DNA of 64,000 bases from a bacterium D16-50 (GTDB lineage: Bacteria; Bacillota; Clostridia; Lachnospirales; Lachnospiraceae): NCBI GenBank assembly GCA_003612485.1, contig RAZA01000008.1, forward strand, positions 110,345 to 174,344. The letters are read 5' to 3'. Shown here in pieces: positions 36,200-46,043 of this stretch. A program made the translations under genes and the position numbers. The stretch's first letter is position 1, and each line of letters starts with the position of its first letter. The notes beneath the pieces were generated by a model. That model was not told the DNA's origin, did not search any database, and was given only the letters and a program-made list of their open reading frames with translations.

Positions 36200-36234
36200 G
36201 GCTTCCGGTGGGAAATCTCACCGGAAGCCTTTTA
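36200..36234 (+). terminator. Strong terminator of the GntR–ABC operon
   Basis: GGCTTCCGGTG (36200-36210) pairs perfectly with CACCGGAAGCC (36219-36229) around an eight-base loop, followed by TTTTAA. Confidence 0.88.
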
Positions 36235-36273
36235 ATATGTCTGCGTTTACATAAAAGGGAAAAGACGGGCTAT

Positions 36274-37749
36274 TCAGTATTTCTTCCGGGTTGTCTGCAC
36301 CGGCTCACTGGTGAGATCCACACCCAGCTTCTTGTATATTTTCATGTCCACCTCAGAAAGCATGACGGAGGTGTGCACCTGACATCCTCTCAGCTTGGGG
36401 AGCTGCTCCAAGGAGCGTCTGGCGTTTTCGTCGTGGCATGCCTCCAGCGACAAGGCGATGAGAACCTCGTCCGTGTGCAGACGGGGATTTCTGCCTCCCA
36501 GATAACGAACTTTTAGATTCTGAATGGGCTCGATGGCCTCAGGCTTGATGAGTTTTGTGTCATGCTCTACCCCGGCCAGATATTTCAGGGCATTCAGCAG
36601 CAAGGCCGCGGACGCCCCCAGAAAATCGGAGGTCTTGGAGGTGATGATGTGCCCGTCCGCAAGCTCTATGGCAGCAGTGGGAACCCCCAGCTCTTCGGCA
36701 CGTTTTTTGGCAGCGGCAGTGACATGCCTGTCTTCGACAGAGATCTTTGCCTGCTTCATGAGAAGTTCGATCTTATAGACTTCGGTCTCGGAAGTCTCGT
36801 CCTTTACCACCTTGTTCAGGGCCGTGTAGTATCTGCGGATGATTTCCATCTTGGAGGCCTCACAGCAGGTCTCATCGTCAATGATGCAGTTTCCCGCCAT
36901 GTTGACGCCCATGTCAGTGGGGGATTTGTAGGGATTGCTGCCGTAAATGCCCTCAAAAATGGCATTCAGCACAGGAAAGATTTCAATGTCCCGATTATAG
37001 TTTACCGTGGTCTTGCCGTAAGCCTCCAGATGAAAGGGATCGATCATGTTCACATCATTCAAGTCCGCCGTGGCCGCCTCATAGGCCAGATTGATGGGGT
37101 GCTTGAGAGGGATGTTCCAGATAGGGAAGGTCTCGAACTTGGCGTAGCCCGCCTTGATGCCCCGCAGGTTGTCATGGTAGAGCTGGGACAGGCAGGTGGC
37201 CATTTTCCCGCTGCCCGGACCGGGAGCCGTGACGACTACGAGAGGGCGCGTTGTCTCTATATAGTCGTTTTTCCCATAACCGTTTTCGCTGACGATCAAG
37301 GGGACATTGGAGGGATAGCCCTCTATGGTATAATGGAGATACACCTTTATATTTTTCTTTTCCAATTTGGCTTTGAACTGTTTTGCGCTGCTCTGTCCGG
37401 TATAATGAGTGATGACTACGCTTCCTACGTACAATCCTCTGTTGAGGAACTCGTCCCGCAGCCGCAGAACGTCCACGTCGTATGTAATGCCGAGATCCCC
37501 TCGCACCTTGTTCTTCTCGATGTCGGAGGCGCTGATAACTACAATGATCTCTGCATAATCGGAAAGCTGCATCAGCATCTGCAGCTTCGCGTCGGGTGCA
37601 AAGCCGGGAAGCACTCTGGAGGCATGGTAATCATCGAAAAGCTTTCCTCCGAATTCCAGATAGAGCTTGTCCCCGAACTGAACGATGCGCTGTTTAATAT
37701 GCTCCGACTGCATTTTCAGATACTTGCCGTTGTCAAAACCGATTTTCAT
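36274..37749 (-). CDS. DUF1846 family protein
   Basis: This 491-residue soluble protein starts MKIGFDNGKYLKMQS. Motifs such as GGKLFDDYHASRVLPGF, APGPGSGKMATCLSQLYHD (a P-loop-like turn) and YGSNPYKSPTDMGVNMAG are those of DUF1846, a Firmicutes family of unsettled function whose P-loop-like segment hints at nucleotide binding. On the minus strand ACGAGGT precedes the ATG. It converges with the ABC operon and diverges from ftsH. Confidence 0.9.
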   Translation of the reverse strand: MKIGFDNGKYLKMQSEHIKQRIVQFGDKLYLEFGGKLFDDYHASRVLPGFAPDAKLQMLMQLSDYAEIIVVISASDIEKNKVRGDLGITYDVDVLRLRDEFLNRGLYVGSVVITHYTGQSSAKQFKAKLEKKNIKVYLHYTIEGYPSNVPLIVSENGYGKNDYIETTRPLVVVTAPGPGSGKMATCLSQLYHDNLRGIKAGYAKFETFPIWNIPLKHPINLAYEAATADLNDVNMIDPFHLEAYGKTTVNYNRDIEIFPVLNAIFEGIYGSNPYKSPTDMGVNMAGNCIIDDETCCEASKMEIIRRYYTALNKVVKDETSETEVYKIELLMKQAKISVEDRHVTAAAKKRAEELGVPTAAIELADGHIITSKTSDFLGASAALLLNALKYLAGVEHDTKLIKPEAIEPIQNLKVRYLGGRNPRLHTDEVLIALSLEACHDENARRSLEQLPKLRGCQVHTSVMLSEVDMKIYKKLGVDLTSEPVQTTRKKY

Positions 37750-38043
37750 TGTGTACCTCGTTTCTATAAGAAAACAGATATGATGGATTTCATGTGTTTC
37801 TCGTCACCGGCAGAACCCGCATCCTCCATCATCTCCCCAACAACTCTACGATTCCACATTCTACCACAAATCGCTCCACATTGGAATGGGAAAATTCACA
37901 AGATTTACGGCGCAAAAGAACATGCCCGGACATAGGATGTTCGACTGTGAAAAAAGCGCAGATCCCGCATTCCCGCTGCCGGACACTGGGGCAATAGTTT
38001 AGAAATCTTTAAGAGTTGTGTTGTTTTTTTCACATTTCTGCTA

Positions 38044-38072
38044 TTGATTTATCAATATATACTATCTATAAT
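38044..38072 (+). promoter_or_regulatory. ftsH promoter
   Basis: TTGATT (38044-38049) and a perfect TATAAT (38067-38072) have a 17-base spacer. Transcription from here would give a leader of about 190 bases before ftsH. Confidence 0.75.
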
Positions 38073-38078
38073 ATAGCT

Positions 38079-38265
38079 TGCAGCATTCATGCTGCAGGCT
38101 AACGGCAGACGAAAGGCCTTCAGGCTGCCGACACAACTGACTGAAGGCCGGGGCTTGTTAACGATAGGCCGAAGGTCTTGGGTCAATTTTTGATAAAGCA
38201 TCTGATGCCCTTCCCGGAGGCGCTGGCCAATGGGAAAAAGGAGTCAGGATAAATCAGAAACGGAG
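38079..38265 (+). promoter_or_regulatory. Structured 5' leader of ftsH
   Basis: The 520-base gap before ftsH holds the promoter and this leader. GGCCTTCAG (38115-38123) can pair with CTGAAGGCC (38141-38149), while CGGCAG (38103-38108) can pair with CTGCCG (38125-38130). The second stem encloses the 5' half of the first, so the two exclude each other. A smaller GCAGCAT/ATGCTGC hairpin lies at about 38081-38096. It matches no riboswitch class I know. The remaining bases 37750-38040 show nothing clear. Confidence 0.4.
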
Positions 38266-38270
38266 CTGCT

Positions 38271-40499
38271 ATGGACAATCAAATGAATCAATATGACAAC
38301 GGCGGGGGACACAATAACGGAGGAAACGGCAACGCGCCGGGGGGGAACGGCGGCAGCGGCGGCGGACAGCCTCCTCAGAAGCCCAATCTCATCATTATAC
38401 TTCTGGGCGGACTGGTATCCGTGCTGCTGATATGCATGCTCTGGAACATGCTGTTCGGGGCAAACGGCGGCGCTCAGGAAGTCAGCTATACGAAATTCTT
38501 GGAGCATCTTAGCAAAGATGAAGTAGAGTCTGTTGAGGTACAGAGCAACGGGTACGTGAATTTCGTTCTGAAGGAAGATCCTGAGGATCAAGAGAATCCT
38601 ACAAAGCCGGTCTATCCCTTCTACGGCACCATGAAAGTGACCTATTCGACCGTTATCATGGAAGATTTTGACACTCTCACCGCCCGTCTGGAAGAACATG
38701 GCGTGGAGGGCAGCAGAGTACTCAGCGACAATTCGGGCCGCATTATGGATATTCTGCTGTTTGTGGTTCTGCCCGTAGTGCTGATGTGGATTCTGCTGGC
38801 GGTGGTGTTCAAGAAAATGGGCGGTGCCGGCGGTCCCATGGGAGTGGGCAAGAGCAATGCCAAGGTCTATGTGCAGAAGGAGACGGGAGTCACCTTCAAG
38901 GATGTGGCGGGTGAGGACGAGGCCAAGGAATCCCTTGTGGAGGTGGTGGACTTTCTGCACAATCCGGGTAAATACTCCAATATCGGCGCAAGGCTTCCCA
39001 AGGGAGCGCTGCTGGTGGGGCCTCCCGGAACGGGAAAGACGCTTTTGGCGAAGGCTGTGGCAGGGGAGGCCCATGTGCCGTTCTTCTCTCTCACCGGTTC
39101 GGATTTCATAGAATTATATGTGGGCGTCGGCGCCAGCCGTGTGCGGGATCTGTTCAAGGAGGCCACCAAGAACGCCCCCTGCATTATCTTCATTGATGAG
39201 ATCGACGCCATTGGACGGAGCCGGGACTCTAAGTACGGCGGTGGCAATGAGGAGCGGGAGCAGACGCTGAACCAGCTGCTGTCGGAGATGGACGGCTTTG
39301 ACAGCTCAAAGGGAATACTGATACTGGGCGCCACCAACCGCCCTGAGATCTTGGATAAGGCACTGCTTCGCCCGGGGCGTTTCGATAGGAGAATCATTGT
39401 GGATAAGCCTGACCTGAAGGGCAGGGTGGAGATACTCAAGGTTCATGCCAAGGATGTGAAGATGGACGAGACGGTGGATCTGGATGCTATCGCACTGGCT
39501 ACCAGCGGCGCGGTTGGGTCGGATCTGGCCAATATGATCAACGAGGCCGCCATCAATGCCGTCAAAGAGGGCAGGAACTATGTATGCCAGAAGGACTTGT
39601 TCGACGCGGTGGAAGTGGTTCTGGTGGGCAAGGAAAAGAAGGACCGCATCATGAGCAAGGAGGAGAGGAAGATCGTGTCCTATCATGAGGTAGGGCATGC
39701 TCTGATCAGCGCGCTTCAGAAGAACTCCGAGCCGGTGCAGAAAATCACCATAGTGCCCCGTACCATGGGAGCGCTGGGATATGTCATGCACGTGCCTGAG
39801 GAAGAAAAGTATTTGAACACGGAGGCGGAGCTGAGGGATATGCTGGTGAGTCTGGTGGGAGGCCGCGCTGCAGAGGAGGTGGTCTTTGACACCGTTACCA
39901 CGGGAGCGGCCAACGACATTGAGAAGGCTACGGACATTGCACGCAACATGGTGACTCGCTACGGCATGAGCAAGAGATTCGGACTGGTGGGCCTTGCCAC
40001 CATAGAGAGCCAGTATCTGGAGGGGCGCTCAGCATTGAACTGCAGCGATACTACGGCTGCGGAGATAGACGCCGAGGTAGTGGAGATTCTGAAAGAAAGC
40101 TATGATAAAGCGCTGGCGCTGCTTCGGGACAACCGGGAGCTGATGGATAAGCTTGCGGATTTCCTGATCGAGAAGGAAACCATAACCGGCAAGGAGTTCA
40201 TGGAAATTTTCCGCAGAGAAAAAGGCTTGCCGGAGGAGAAGGAAGAACCGAAGGAGGACTCGGCGGGAGAAAATACGGTGCAGAGCAACGGAGAACAGAC
40301 CATGACCGGACAGGAGAAGACGGATTTTGCCCAAGGGCAGGAAGCGGCCGGACAAGAGAAATCCTTTGGGGAGATCATGGGAAATGTGGGTTCCGGCGGC
40401 GGTCAGGAAGGGACTTTCGGCACGAATGCCGCCTCCGGAGAGGATAAATCGCCGGAGGATGCGCCGGTGGGCAGGTTTTCCAATGGCAGGCTAGAGTAA
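38271..40499 (+). CDS. ftsH: ATP-dependent zinc metalloprotease FtsH
   Basis: This 742-residue membrane AAA protease degrades misfolded and regulatory proteins. An unusual Gly/Asn-rich N-terminus (residues 8-35) precedes the first helix (about 39-62); the second helix is about 158-181. Walker A GPPGTGKT is at 250-257, Walker B IIFIDE at 305-310, and the second region of homology ends in LLRPGRFD. The zinc site HEVGH is at 472-476. The C-terminal 80 residues are a Glu/Gly/Gln-rich extension beyond the usual family end. Transcription probably starts at the promoter near 38,070. Confidence 0.96.
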   Translation: MDNQMNQYDNGGGHNNGGNGNAPGGNGGSGGGQPPQKPNLIIILLGGLVSVLLICMLWNMLFGANGGAQEVSYTKFLEHLSKDEVESVEVQSNGYVNFVLKEDPEDQENPTKPVYPFYGTMKVTYSTVIMEDFDTLTARLEEHGVEGSRVLSDNSGRIMDILLFVVLPVVLMWILLAVVFKKMGGAGGPMGVGKSNAKVYVQKETGVTFKDVAGEDEAKESLVEVVDFLHNPGKYSNIGARLPKGALLVGPPGTGKTLLAKAVAGEAHVPFFSLTGSDFIELYVGVGASRVRDLFKEATKNAPCIIFIDEIDAIGRSRDSKYGGGNEEREQTLNQLLSEMDGFDSSKGILILGATNRPEILDKALLRPGRFDRRIIVDKPDLKGRVEILKVHAKDVKMDETVDLDAIALATSGAVGSDLANMINEAAINAVKEGRNYVCQKDLFDAVEVVLVGKEKKDRIMSKEERKIVSYHEVGHALISALQKNSEPVQKITIVPRTMGALGYVMHVPEEEKYLNTEAELRDMLVSLVGGRAAEEVVFDTVTTGAANDIEKATDIARNMVTRYGMSKRFGLVGLATIESQYLEGRSALNCSDTTAAEIDAEVVEILKESYDKALALLRDNRELMDKLADFLIEKETITGKEFMEIFRREKGLPEEKEEPKEDSAGENTVQSNGEQTMTGQEKTDFAQGQEAAGQEKSFGEIMGNVGSGGGQEGTFGTNAASGEDKSPEDAPVGRFSNGRLE

Positions 40500-40508
40500 A
40501 TGTGATAA

Positions 40509-40607
40509 GGGGCTGTCGCATAAATAGCTTTGGGTATAGGATATGGCATTTCCGATGGAGCGGAATGCCATATCTTGCGCTATATCCTTGCTGCGACAAC
40601 TCCTTTT
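40509..40607. repeat. Palindromic intergenic repeat, copy 1
   Basis: GGGGCTGTCGCA (40509-40520) pairs with TGCGACAACTCC (40592-40603); a middle stem GGGTATA/TATATCC and an apical GATATGGCATT/AATGCCATATC stem lie inside. The layout matches copy 2 at about 51,007-51,108, so this is a dispersed element rather than only a local terminator. Confidence 0.7.
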
Positions 40608-40610
40608 TAT

Positions 40611-40639
40611 CTCGCTTGAAAAGAAGCGAGTCTTTTTTA
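40611..40639 (+). terminator. ftsH terminator
   Basis: CTCGCTT (40611-40617) pairs with AAGCGAG (40624-40630) around a six-base loop, followed by TCTTTTTT. Confidence 0.8.
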
Positions 40640-40691
40640 TGGGACAATGATAGGCGATGACGGGCAGGTTCAGGGAAAGGAGAAGGCGGAA

Positions 40692-41900
40692 ATGATACAG
40701 GATATAGCTGCAGGCTTATGTCGAGACATAGGGCTTCGGGAGCAAAGGGAAGCTGCAGAGCTTCATGGCGGCACAGACCGAAAGGAAAAGCGGGGAAGGC
40801 GCCGGGCAGGGCGCAGAGGGCATGGACTGCTGGCAGTTGGGGTATTGGCGCTGGCCCTGATGCTTGGAGGCTGCGGACAAGAGGCGCAGCAGGCAGACGC
40901 TCCGGAATCCCGGAAGGCTGCACAGTCCCAGAGCTTAGAGGAGGAGTCTGAGCCGTCTTCAGAGTCAGGCGCTGAGGCCCCAGACCAGAGAGAGCCTGAA
41001 GGGGGAGAGCCGGAAGGGTCAGGGACGCCGGAAGGGCCGGAGACGCCGGGAACGCCTTCGGAGTCAGGTGCTGAGGCCCCAGACCAGAGAGATCCTGAAG
41101 GGGGAGCGCCGGAAGGGTCAGGGATGCCGGAAGGGCCGGGGACGCCGGGAACGCCTTCGGAGTCAGGTGCTGAGGCCCCAGACCAGAGAGATCCTGAAGG
41201 GGGAGCGCCGGAGGGGTCGGGGACGCCGGGAACGCCCCCGGAGTCAGGGGGGCAGGAGCCCTCAGAGCAGAACGGCTATGTGATAGTTATTGACGCAGGC
41301 CATCAGCGGAGGGCCAACAGCGAGAAAGAGCCGGTGGGCCCGGGAGCGGAGGAGACCAAAGCCAAGGTGTCGGGAGGAACCTCCGGAGCCACCAGCGGTC
41401 TGAAGGAATATGAGCTGACGCTGACGGTGGCGGAGAAACTGGAGGAGGAGCTGACTTTCCGGGGCTATCAGGTCATCATGGTTCGTACCTCCCATGATGT
41501 GGATATCAGCAACAGTGAGCGGGCCAAGGTGGCCAACGATGCCGATGCGGATGCTTTTATCAGGATTCATGCCAACGGGTCGGAGAACACTACCGTAAAC
41601 GGGGCCATGACTATATGCCAAACTTCTTCAAACCCCTACAATGGGGATCTCTATCAGCAAAGCAGGGATCTTTCCGGGTATGTGCTGGACGAGCTGGTGA
41701 ATGCCGCAGGCTGCAACAAGCGCAAAGTGTGGGAGACGGACACTATGAGCGGTATCAATTGGTGTCAGGTTCCGGTGACTATCGTGGAGATGGGATATAT
41801 GACCAATCCGGAGGAGGATGCCCTTATGGCCACGGAAGAATATCAGGACAAGATCGTGGAAGGAATCGCCAACGGCATAGACAAGTTTCTGGAGCAGTGA
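40692..41900 (+). CDS. N-acetylmuramoyl-L-alanine amidase, lipoprotein
   Basis: This 402-residue protein starts at the ATG behind AGGAGAAGG; the ATG at 40647 is upstream of that site. A long basic N-region leads to a hydrophobic stretch and lipobox L-G-G-C, so it is probably lipid-anchored. A Pro/Glu/Gly-rich linker of three 33-residue repeats follows. The Amidase_3 domain (last 210 residues) has VIDAGH, the YELTL glutamate region, RIHANG and [12 protein letters not shown], which supply the zinc ligands and catalytic glutamate. It cuts the amide between MurNAc and L-Ala in peptidoglycan. Confidence 0.9.
   Translation: MIQDIAAGLCRDIGLREQREAAELHGGTDRKEKRGRRRAGRRGHGLLAVGVLALALMLGGCGQEAQQADAPESRKAAQSQSLEEESEPSSESGAEAPDQREPEGGEPEGSGTPEGPETPGTPSESGAEAPDQRDPEGGAPEGSGMPEGPGTPGTPSESGAEAPDQRDPEGGAPEGSGTPGTPPESGGQEPSEQNGYVIVIDAGHQRRANSEKEPVGPGAEETKAKVSGGTSGATSGLKEYELTLTVAEKLEEELTFRGYQVIMVRTSHDVDISNSERAKVANDADADAFIRIHANGSENTTVNGAMTICQTSSNPYNGDLYQQSRDLSGYVLDELVNAAGCNKRKVWETDTMSGINWCQVPVTIVEMGYMTNPEEDALMATEEYQDKIVEGIANGIDKFLEQ
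40962..41239 (+). repeat. 99-base tandem repeat in the amidase linker
   Basis: Copies begin at 40962, 41061 and 41160, exactly 99 bases apart, each opening GAGTCAGG and encoding SGAEAPDQR(E/D)PEGG. The third copy is shortened. The DNA identity is high, so the linker length is likely to vary by slippage or recombination. Confidence 0.85.
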
Positions 41901-41972
41901 GCGTAAAAGACAGAGGACGAATATTCCATGGCGCAGCGAGAGAAAATGCAGCCTGTGGTACAAGGAGGGGCA

Positions 41973-43877
41973 ATGTTTAACATAGAAGAGGAGTTAAAGA
42001 AGCTTCCCAAGGAGCCGGGAGTCTATATCATGCGAGATGACAAAGATGTCATTTTGTATGTGGGCAAGGCGGTGAACCTCCATAATAGGGTGCGCTCCTA
42101 TTTTCGGGATAACATCGGCCGGGGGCCTATGATCGACAAGATGGTGTCCCTGATCGCCCGATTTGAATATATCGTCACGGACTCGGAGCTGGAAGCTCTG
42201 GTTCTGGAAAACAATCTGATCAAGGAAAATTCTCCCAAGTACAACACGCTGCTGAAGGATGACAAGACCTACCCTTATATTAAGGTGACGGTGGGGGAAG
42301 AATATCCACGCATCCTGTTTTCCCGCGTTATGAAAAAGGATAAGTCCAAATACTTCGGGCCTTATACCAGCGCGGCGGCAGTGAAGGATACCATAGAGCT
42401 TCTGAACAAGCTCTATCAGCTGAGAACCTGCAACCGCCGTCTGCCGCAGGACATAGGCCTTGAGCGTCCCTGCCTGAATCATCATATCAAGCAGTGTCTG
42501 GCCCCTTGTCAGGGCTATGTCAGCGGCCGGCAGTATAGGGAGCAGGTGGCCAAGGCGCTGGAATTTTTGAACGGTGATTACAACGGGATCCTGAAGGAGC
42601 TGGAGGGAAAGATGAAGACGGCTGCAGAGACGCTGGACTTTGAGAGCGCCGCAGGCTATCGGGATCTTTACAACAGCGTGAAGCAGGTGGCCCAAAAGCA
42701 GAAGATCACGGAGGGCGTGGGAGAAGACAAGGATATCATTGCCGTATATCAGGACGAGCGGGAGGCAGTGGTGCAGGTATTCTTTGTCCGGGACGGAAAG
42801 CTCATCGGCAGGGAACATTATTACATGACAAATGTGTCAGAAAACAACAAGCCAGAGATTCTGGAGAATTTCGTGAAACAGTTCTATGCGGGAACCCCCT
42901 TTATTCCCAGAGAGCTGATGCTCCAGTACGAGATCGGTGACAAGGAACTGATCGAGAAGTGGCTTGCGGGCCGAAGAGGGGGCAAAGTGTACCTGCGGGT
43001 GCCCAAGATCGGCTCCAAGGAGAAGCTGGTGGAGCTTGCCGCCCAGAACGCCAAACATATTCTGGAGCAGGACAGAGAGCGGCTTAAGCGGGAGGAGGGG
43101 CGAACCATAGGGGCCGTGAAGGAGATCGCATCCATTCTGGGGCTGGAGCATGTGGAGAGAATGGAGGCCTTCGATATTTCCAACATCAACGGCTTTGAGA
43201 ACGTGGGTTCCATGATTGTGTTTGAAAAGGGAAAGCCCAAGCCCAGCGACTATAGGAAGTTCCGCATCCGCACCGTTTCGGGGCCGGATGACTATGCCTG
43301 CATGAAGGAGGTGCTGACCAGACGCTTCCGCCACGGCATGGAGGAGAGCAAGGAGCTGGAGGAAAAGGAACTGGATCAGGAATACGGCAGCTTTACCCGC
43401 TTCCCGGATCTGCTGATGATGGACGGCGGCAGGGGGCAGGTGAATATCGCATTGTCGGTGCTGGAGGAGCTGAAGATCGCCATTCCCGTATGCGGCATGG
43501 TGAAGGACGACAACCATCGAACCAGAGGGCTGTATTACAACAATGTGGAGCTGCCCATAGACACTCGTTCCGAGGGCTTCAAGCTGATCACGAGGGTGCA
43601 GGACGAGGCGCACCGGTTCGCCGTCGAATACCACCGCTCCCTGCGGGGGAAGGCGCAGGTGAAGTCGGTTCTGGATGAAATCCCCGGAGTGGGGCCTGCC
43701 AGAAGGAAGGCGCTGATGCGCCATTTCAAGTCCATTCAGGAGATCAAGGGGGCTTCGGTGGAGGAGCTGGCAGCGCTGCCGGAGATCAACCGCCGGGCAG
43801 CGGAGGACATTTATTTGTTTTTCAGGAAACCTCCGGAGGATCAGCAGGGTGTTCCGGCGGACAAAGACGCAAAATGA
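41973..43877 (+). CDS. uvrC: UvrABC excinuclease subunit C
   Basis: This 634-residue nucleotide excision repair endonuclease cuts on both sides of DNA lesions. The GIY-YIG domain has GVYIM (16-20) and YVGKAVNL (29-36); the UVR domain follows in the [21 protein letters not shown] region; the RNase H-like second nuclease domain has [20 protein letters not shown] and MMDGGRGQV; and helix-hairpin-helix motifs end the protein ([16 protein letters not shown]). The ATG at 41973 follows AAGGAGG; the ATG at 41928 lies before that site. Confidence 0.96.
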   Translation: MFNIEEELKKLPKEPGVYIMRDDKDVILYVGKAVNLHNRVRSYFRDNIGRGPMIDKMVSLIARFEYIVTDSELEALVLENNLIKENSPKYNTLLKDDKTYPYIKVTVGEEYPRILFSRVMKKDKSKYFGPYTSAAAVKDTIELLNKLYQLRTCNRRLPQDIGLERPCLNHHIKQCLAPCQGYVSGRQYREQVAKALEFLNGDYNGILKELEGKMKTAAETLDFESAAGYRDLYNSVKQVAQKQKITEGVGEDKDIIAVYQDEREAVVQVFFVRDGKLIGREHYYMTNVSENNKPEILENFVKQFYAGTPFIPRELMLQYEIGDKELIEKWLAGRRGGKVYLRVPKIGSKEKLVELAAQNAKHILEQDRERLKREEGRTIGAVKEIASILGLEHVERMEAFDISNINGFENVGSMIVFEKGKPKPSDYRKFRIRTVSGPDDYACMKEVLTRRFRHGMEESKELEEKELDQEYGSFTRFPDLLMMDGGRGQVNIALSVLEELKIAIPVCGMVKDDNHRTRGLYYNNVELPIDTRSEGFKLITRVQDEAHRFAVEYHRSLRGKAQVKSVLDEIPGVGPARRKALMRHFKSIQEIKGASVEELAALPEINRRAAEDIYLFFRKPPEDQQGVPADKDAK

Positions 43878-43887
43878 AAAACTGATC

Positions 43888-43916
43888 TTCCCATTGGGAG
43901 GGGAGTGTGGTACAAT
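43888..43916 (+). promoter_or_regulatory. Candidate promoter upstream of hprK
   Basis: TTCCCA (43888-43893) and TACAAT (43911-43916) are 17 bases apart in the 144-base gap between uvrC and hprK. Confidence 0.5.
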
Positions 43917-44021
43917 CAAACTGACGGCTGAATCCATATGTCCGGGGCAGTGCAGAGGGGCATATGGGGACTGTTTTGATATTGCAGGATGTCCGATGGA
44001 AAGGACGTAAGAGGTATGATA

Positions 44022-44954
44022 ATGGAAAGCATCGCACTGACTCGTTTGATTGAAAAAATGAAGCTGGAGAACTTGACGCCGGAGATCGATCTGAGCGATA
44101 TCCATATCACGCAGCCGGACATCAACCGCCCTGCGCTGCAGCTCACGGGATACTTCGAGCATTTCGATGCCACCCGGCTGGAGATCATAGGATTCGTTGA
44201 GCACACGTTCATGGCAGGGCTGCCTGATGAGAGAAAAAGGGAGATATATGACGAATTTATGAGCTATGATCTTCCGGCGGTGGTTTTCTGCCGGGAGCTG
44301 AAGCCGGATCCGATTTTTGTGGAATCTGCACTGGTGCATAGGATCCCGCTGCTTTCCACCAAGAAGCCCACGTCTGCGTTCATGGCCGAGACCATACGGT
44401 GGCTGAACGTGAAGCTGGCGCCCTGCATATCCATACACGGCGTGCTGGTGGATATCTACGGCGAGGGCGTCCTGATCACCGGTGAGAGCGGCATCGGGAA
44501 GTCAGAGGCGGCGCTGGAGCTGGTAAAGAGAGGGCATCGTCTGGTCACGGACGATGTGGTGGAAATCAGGAAGGTCAGCGATGACACTCTTGTCGGTTCC
44601 GCGCCGGAGATGCTTAAGCACTTGATCGAGCTTCGGGGCATCGGGGTGGTGAACGTGAAGGAGCTGTTCGGAGCGTCCTCGGTGAAGGACACCCAGACCA
44701 TCGATCTGGTGGTTCGGCTGGAAGACTGGAACCGCGACAAGGCGTATGACCGCTTGGGTCTGGAGGAAAACTATACGGAATATCTGGGCAACAAAATTGT
44801 CTGCCATAATATTCCCATTCGCCCGGGAAGAAATCTGGCGGTGATCTGCGAAGCCGCCGCCGTGAATCATAGGCAGAAAAAGATGGGCTACAATGCGGCT
44901 CAGGAGCTGTATACGAGGGTTCAGAACTCCTTTGCCAGAAAAAAAGAAGAGTGA
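44022..44954 (+). CDS. hprK: HPr kinase/phosphorylase
   Basis: This 310-residue enzyme phosphorylates Ser46 of HPr and Crh when glycolytic intermediates are high, and removes the phosphate when inorganic phosphate rises, so it controls carbon catabolite repression. The P-loop GESGIGKS is at 154-161, preceded by SIHGVLVDIYG with H139, and TDDVVEI (D177/D178) follows. The signature LIELRGIGVVNVKELFG is intact. The ATG at 44022 is chosen for its seven-base distance from GAGG; the ATG at 44016 is too close. A likely substrate, the HPr-like protein, is encoded about 4 kb downstream. Confidence 0.96.
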   Translation: MESIALTRLIEKMKLENLTPEIDLSDIHITQPDINRPALQLTGYFEHFDATRLEIIGFVEHTFMAGLPDERKREIYDEFMSYDLPAVVFCRELKPDPIFVESALVHRIPLLSTKKPTSAFMAETIRWLNVKLAPCISIHGVLVDIYGEGVLITGESGIGKSEAALELVKRGHRLVTDDVVEIRKVSDDTLVGSAPEMLKHLIELRGIGVVNVKELFGASSVKDTQTIDLVVRLEDWNRDKAYDRLGLEENYTEYLGNKIVCHNIPIRPGRNLAVICEAAAVNHRQKKMGYNAAQELYTRVQNSFARKKEE

Positions 44955-45004
44955 CATTGGAGGACGGGGAGAACCGTCCCTTGAAAAGAAAGGATGGAGG
45001 ATTT

Positions 45005-45964
45005 ATGGGGAAGTACGCATTCGGGGTAGACGTGGGGGGGACCACGGTAAAGCTGGGACTGTTTGACAAAGGGGGGAAGGCTCTGGAAACCTGGGAGATC
45101 CCCACGGTGAAGGACAACAATGGAGAGGCCATTCTTCCGGACGTGGCAAAGAGCATTCTGGCCAAGATGGAGGAGAAGGGGATTCGGGAGAGGGATCTGG
45201 AGGGGGTCGGCATAGGCGCTCCGGGAGCCGTGAACGAGGAAGGAACTTTGACCTGCGGCGCCGTGAATCTGGGCTGGGGCTGTTTTAACATACCGGAGGT
45301 GGTGCGGGCATATATTAATGTACCGGTGCGGGCGGCAAATGACGCCAATGTGGCAGCCTTCGGTGAGATGTGGCAGGGGGGCGGCAGGGGCTTTGACAGC
45401 ATCGTTGCCGTGACTCTCGGCACCGGCGTAGGCGGCGGAATCGTCGTGGGCGGTAAGCTTCTGGCAGGGGCAGGGGGCGCCGGGGGAGAGATCGGCCATC
45501 TGCATCTGGAGGATGAGGAGACTGAGTTCTGCAACTGCGGGAATCAGGGATGTCTGGAGCAGTATGCCTCCGCCACGGGCATTGTCCGTCTGGCCCAGAA
45601 GCGTCTGGCGCGGGATAAGAAGGACAGCATTCTGAGGAACCGGGTCAGCAAGGGCGTGAGCTTGTCGGCCAAGGCGGTCTTTGACGCGGTGAAAGAGGGA
45701 GATCAGGTGGCGATAGAGGTGGCTGAGTGGTTTGGCGACTATCTGGGGAAGGGGCTGGCCATTGTGGCCGCCGTGGTGGATCCGGAAGCCTTTGTCATCG
45801 GAGGAGGCGTGTCCAAGGCCGGGGAGATCCTTTTGTCCTATGTGATTCCGCCTTATCAGAAATATGCCTTCAAGCAGTGCAGGAATGCGAAATTCCTTTT
45901 GGCGCAGCTTGGGAACGACGCCGGGATCTATGGCGCTGCGGGACTGATTCTGCGCAAGGACTGA
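45005..45964 (+). CDS. glk: ROK-family glucokinase
   Basis: This 319-residue sugar kinase phosphorylates glucose, feeding glycolysis for sugars that enter without PTS phosphorylation. The phosphate loop DVGGTT (8-13), the catalytic ANDANVAA aspartate region, LGTGVGGGIVV and the ROK zinc motif CNCGNQGCLEQY are all present. There is no N-terminal helix-turn-helix, so it is an enzyme and not a NagC-type repressor. GGATGGAGG precedes the ATG. Position between hprK and murB ties sugar activation to wall synthesis. Confidence 0.93.
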   Translation: MGKYAFGVDVGGTTVKLGLFDKGGKALETWEIPTVKDNNGEAILPDVAKSILAKMEEKGIRERDLEGVGIGAPGAVNEEGTLTCGAVNLGWGCFNIPEVVRAYINVPVRAANDANVAAFGEMWQGGGRGFDSIVAVTLGTGVGGGIVVGGKLLAGAGGAGGEIGHLHLEDEETEFCNCGNQGCLEQYASATGIVRLAQKRLARDKKDSILRNRVSKGVSLSAKAVFDAVKEGDQVAIEVAEWFGDYLGKGLAIVAAVVDPEAFVIGGGVSKAGEILLSYVIPPYQKYAFKQCRNAKFLLAQLGNDAGIYGAAGLILRKD

Positions 45965-46043
45965 GCCGCTGTTAAGATGGCCGGGCAGCCTTGCAGAAAC
46001 AAAATATTAGATAATTTTTCTTAAAAAAAGAAACGAGGGATTC

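Noticed and set aside
37858..37886. Minus-strand promoter for the DUF1846 gene
   Set aside because: TAGAAT has only a poor -35 match (TTCCAA) at 17 bases, too weak to list as a feature.
40962..41239. Possible CRISPR array
   Set aside because: The 99-base periodic repeats are contiguous coding repeats without spacers, in frame with the amidase gene.
42837..44438. 533-residue open frame opposite uvrC and hprK
   Set aside because: Both plus-strand genes are certain; the antisense product has no motif and crosses a gene boundary.
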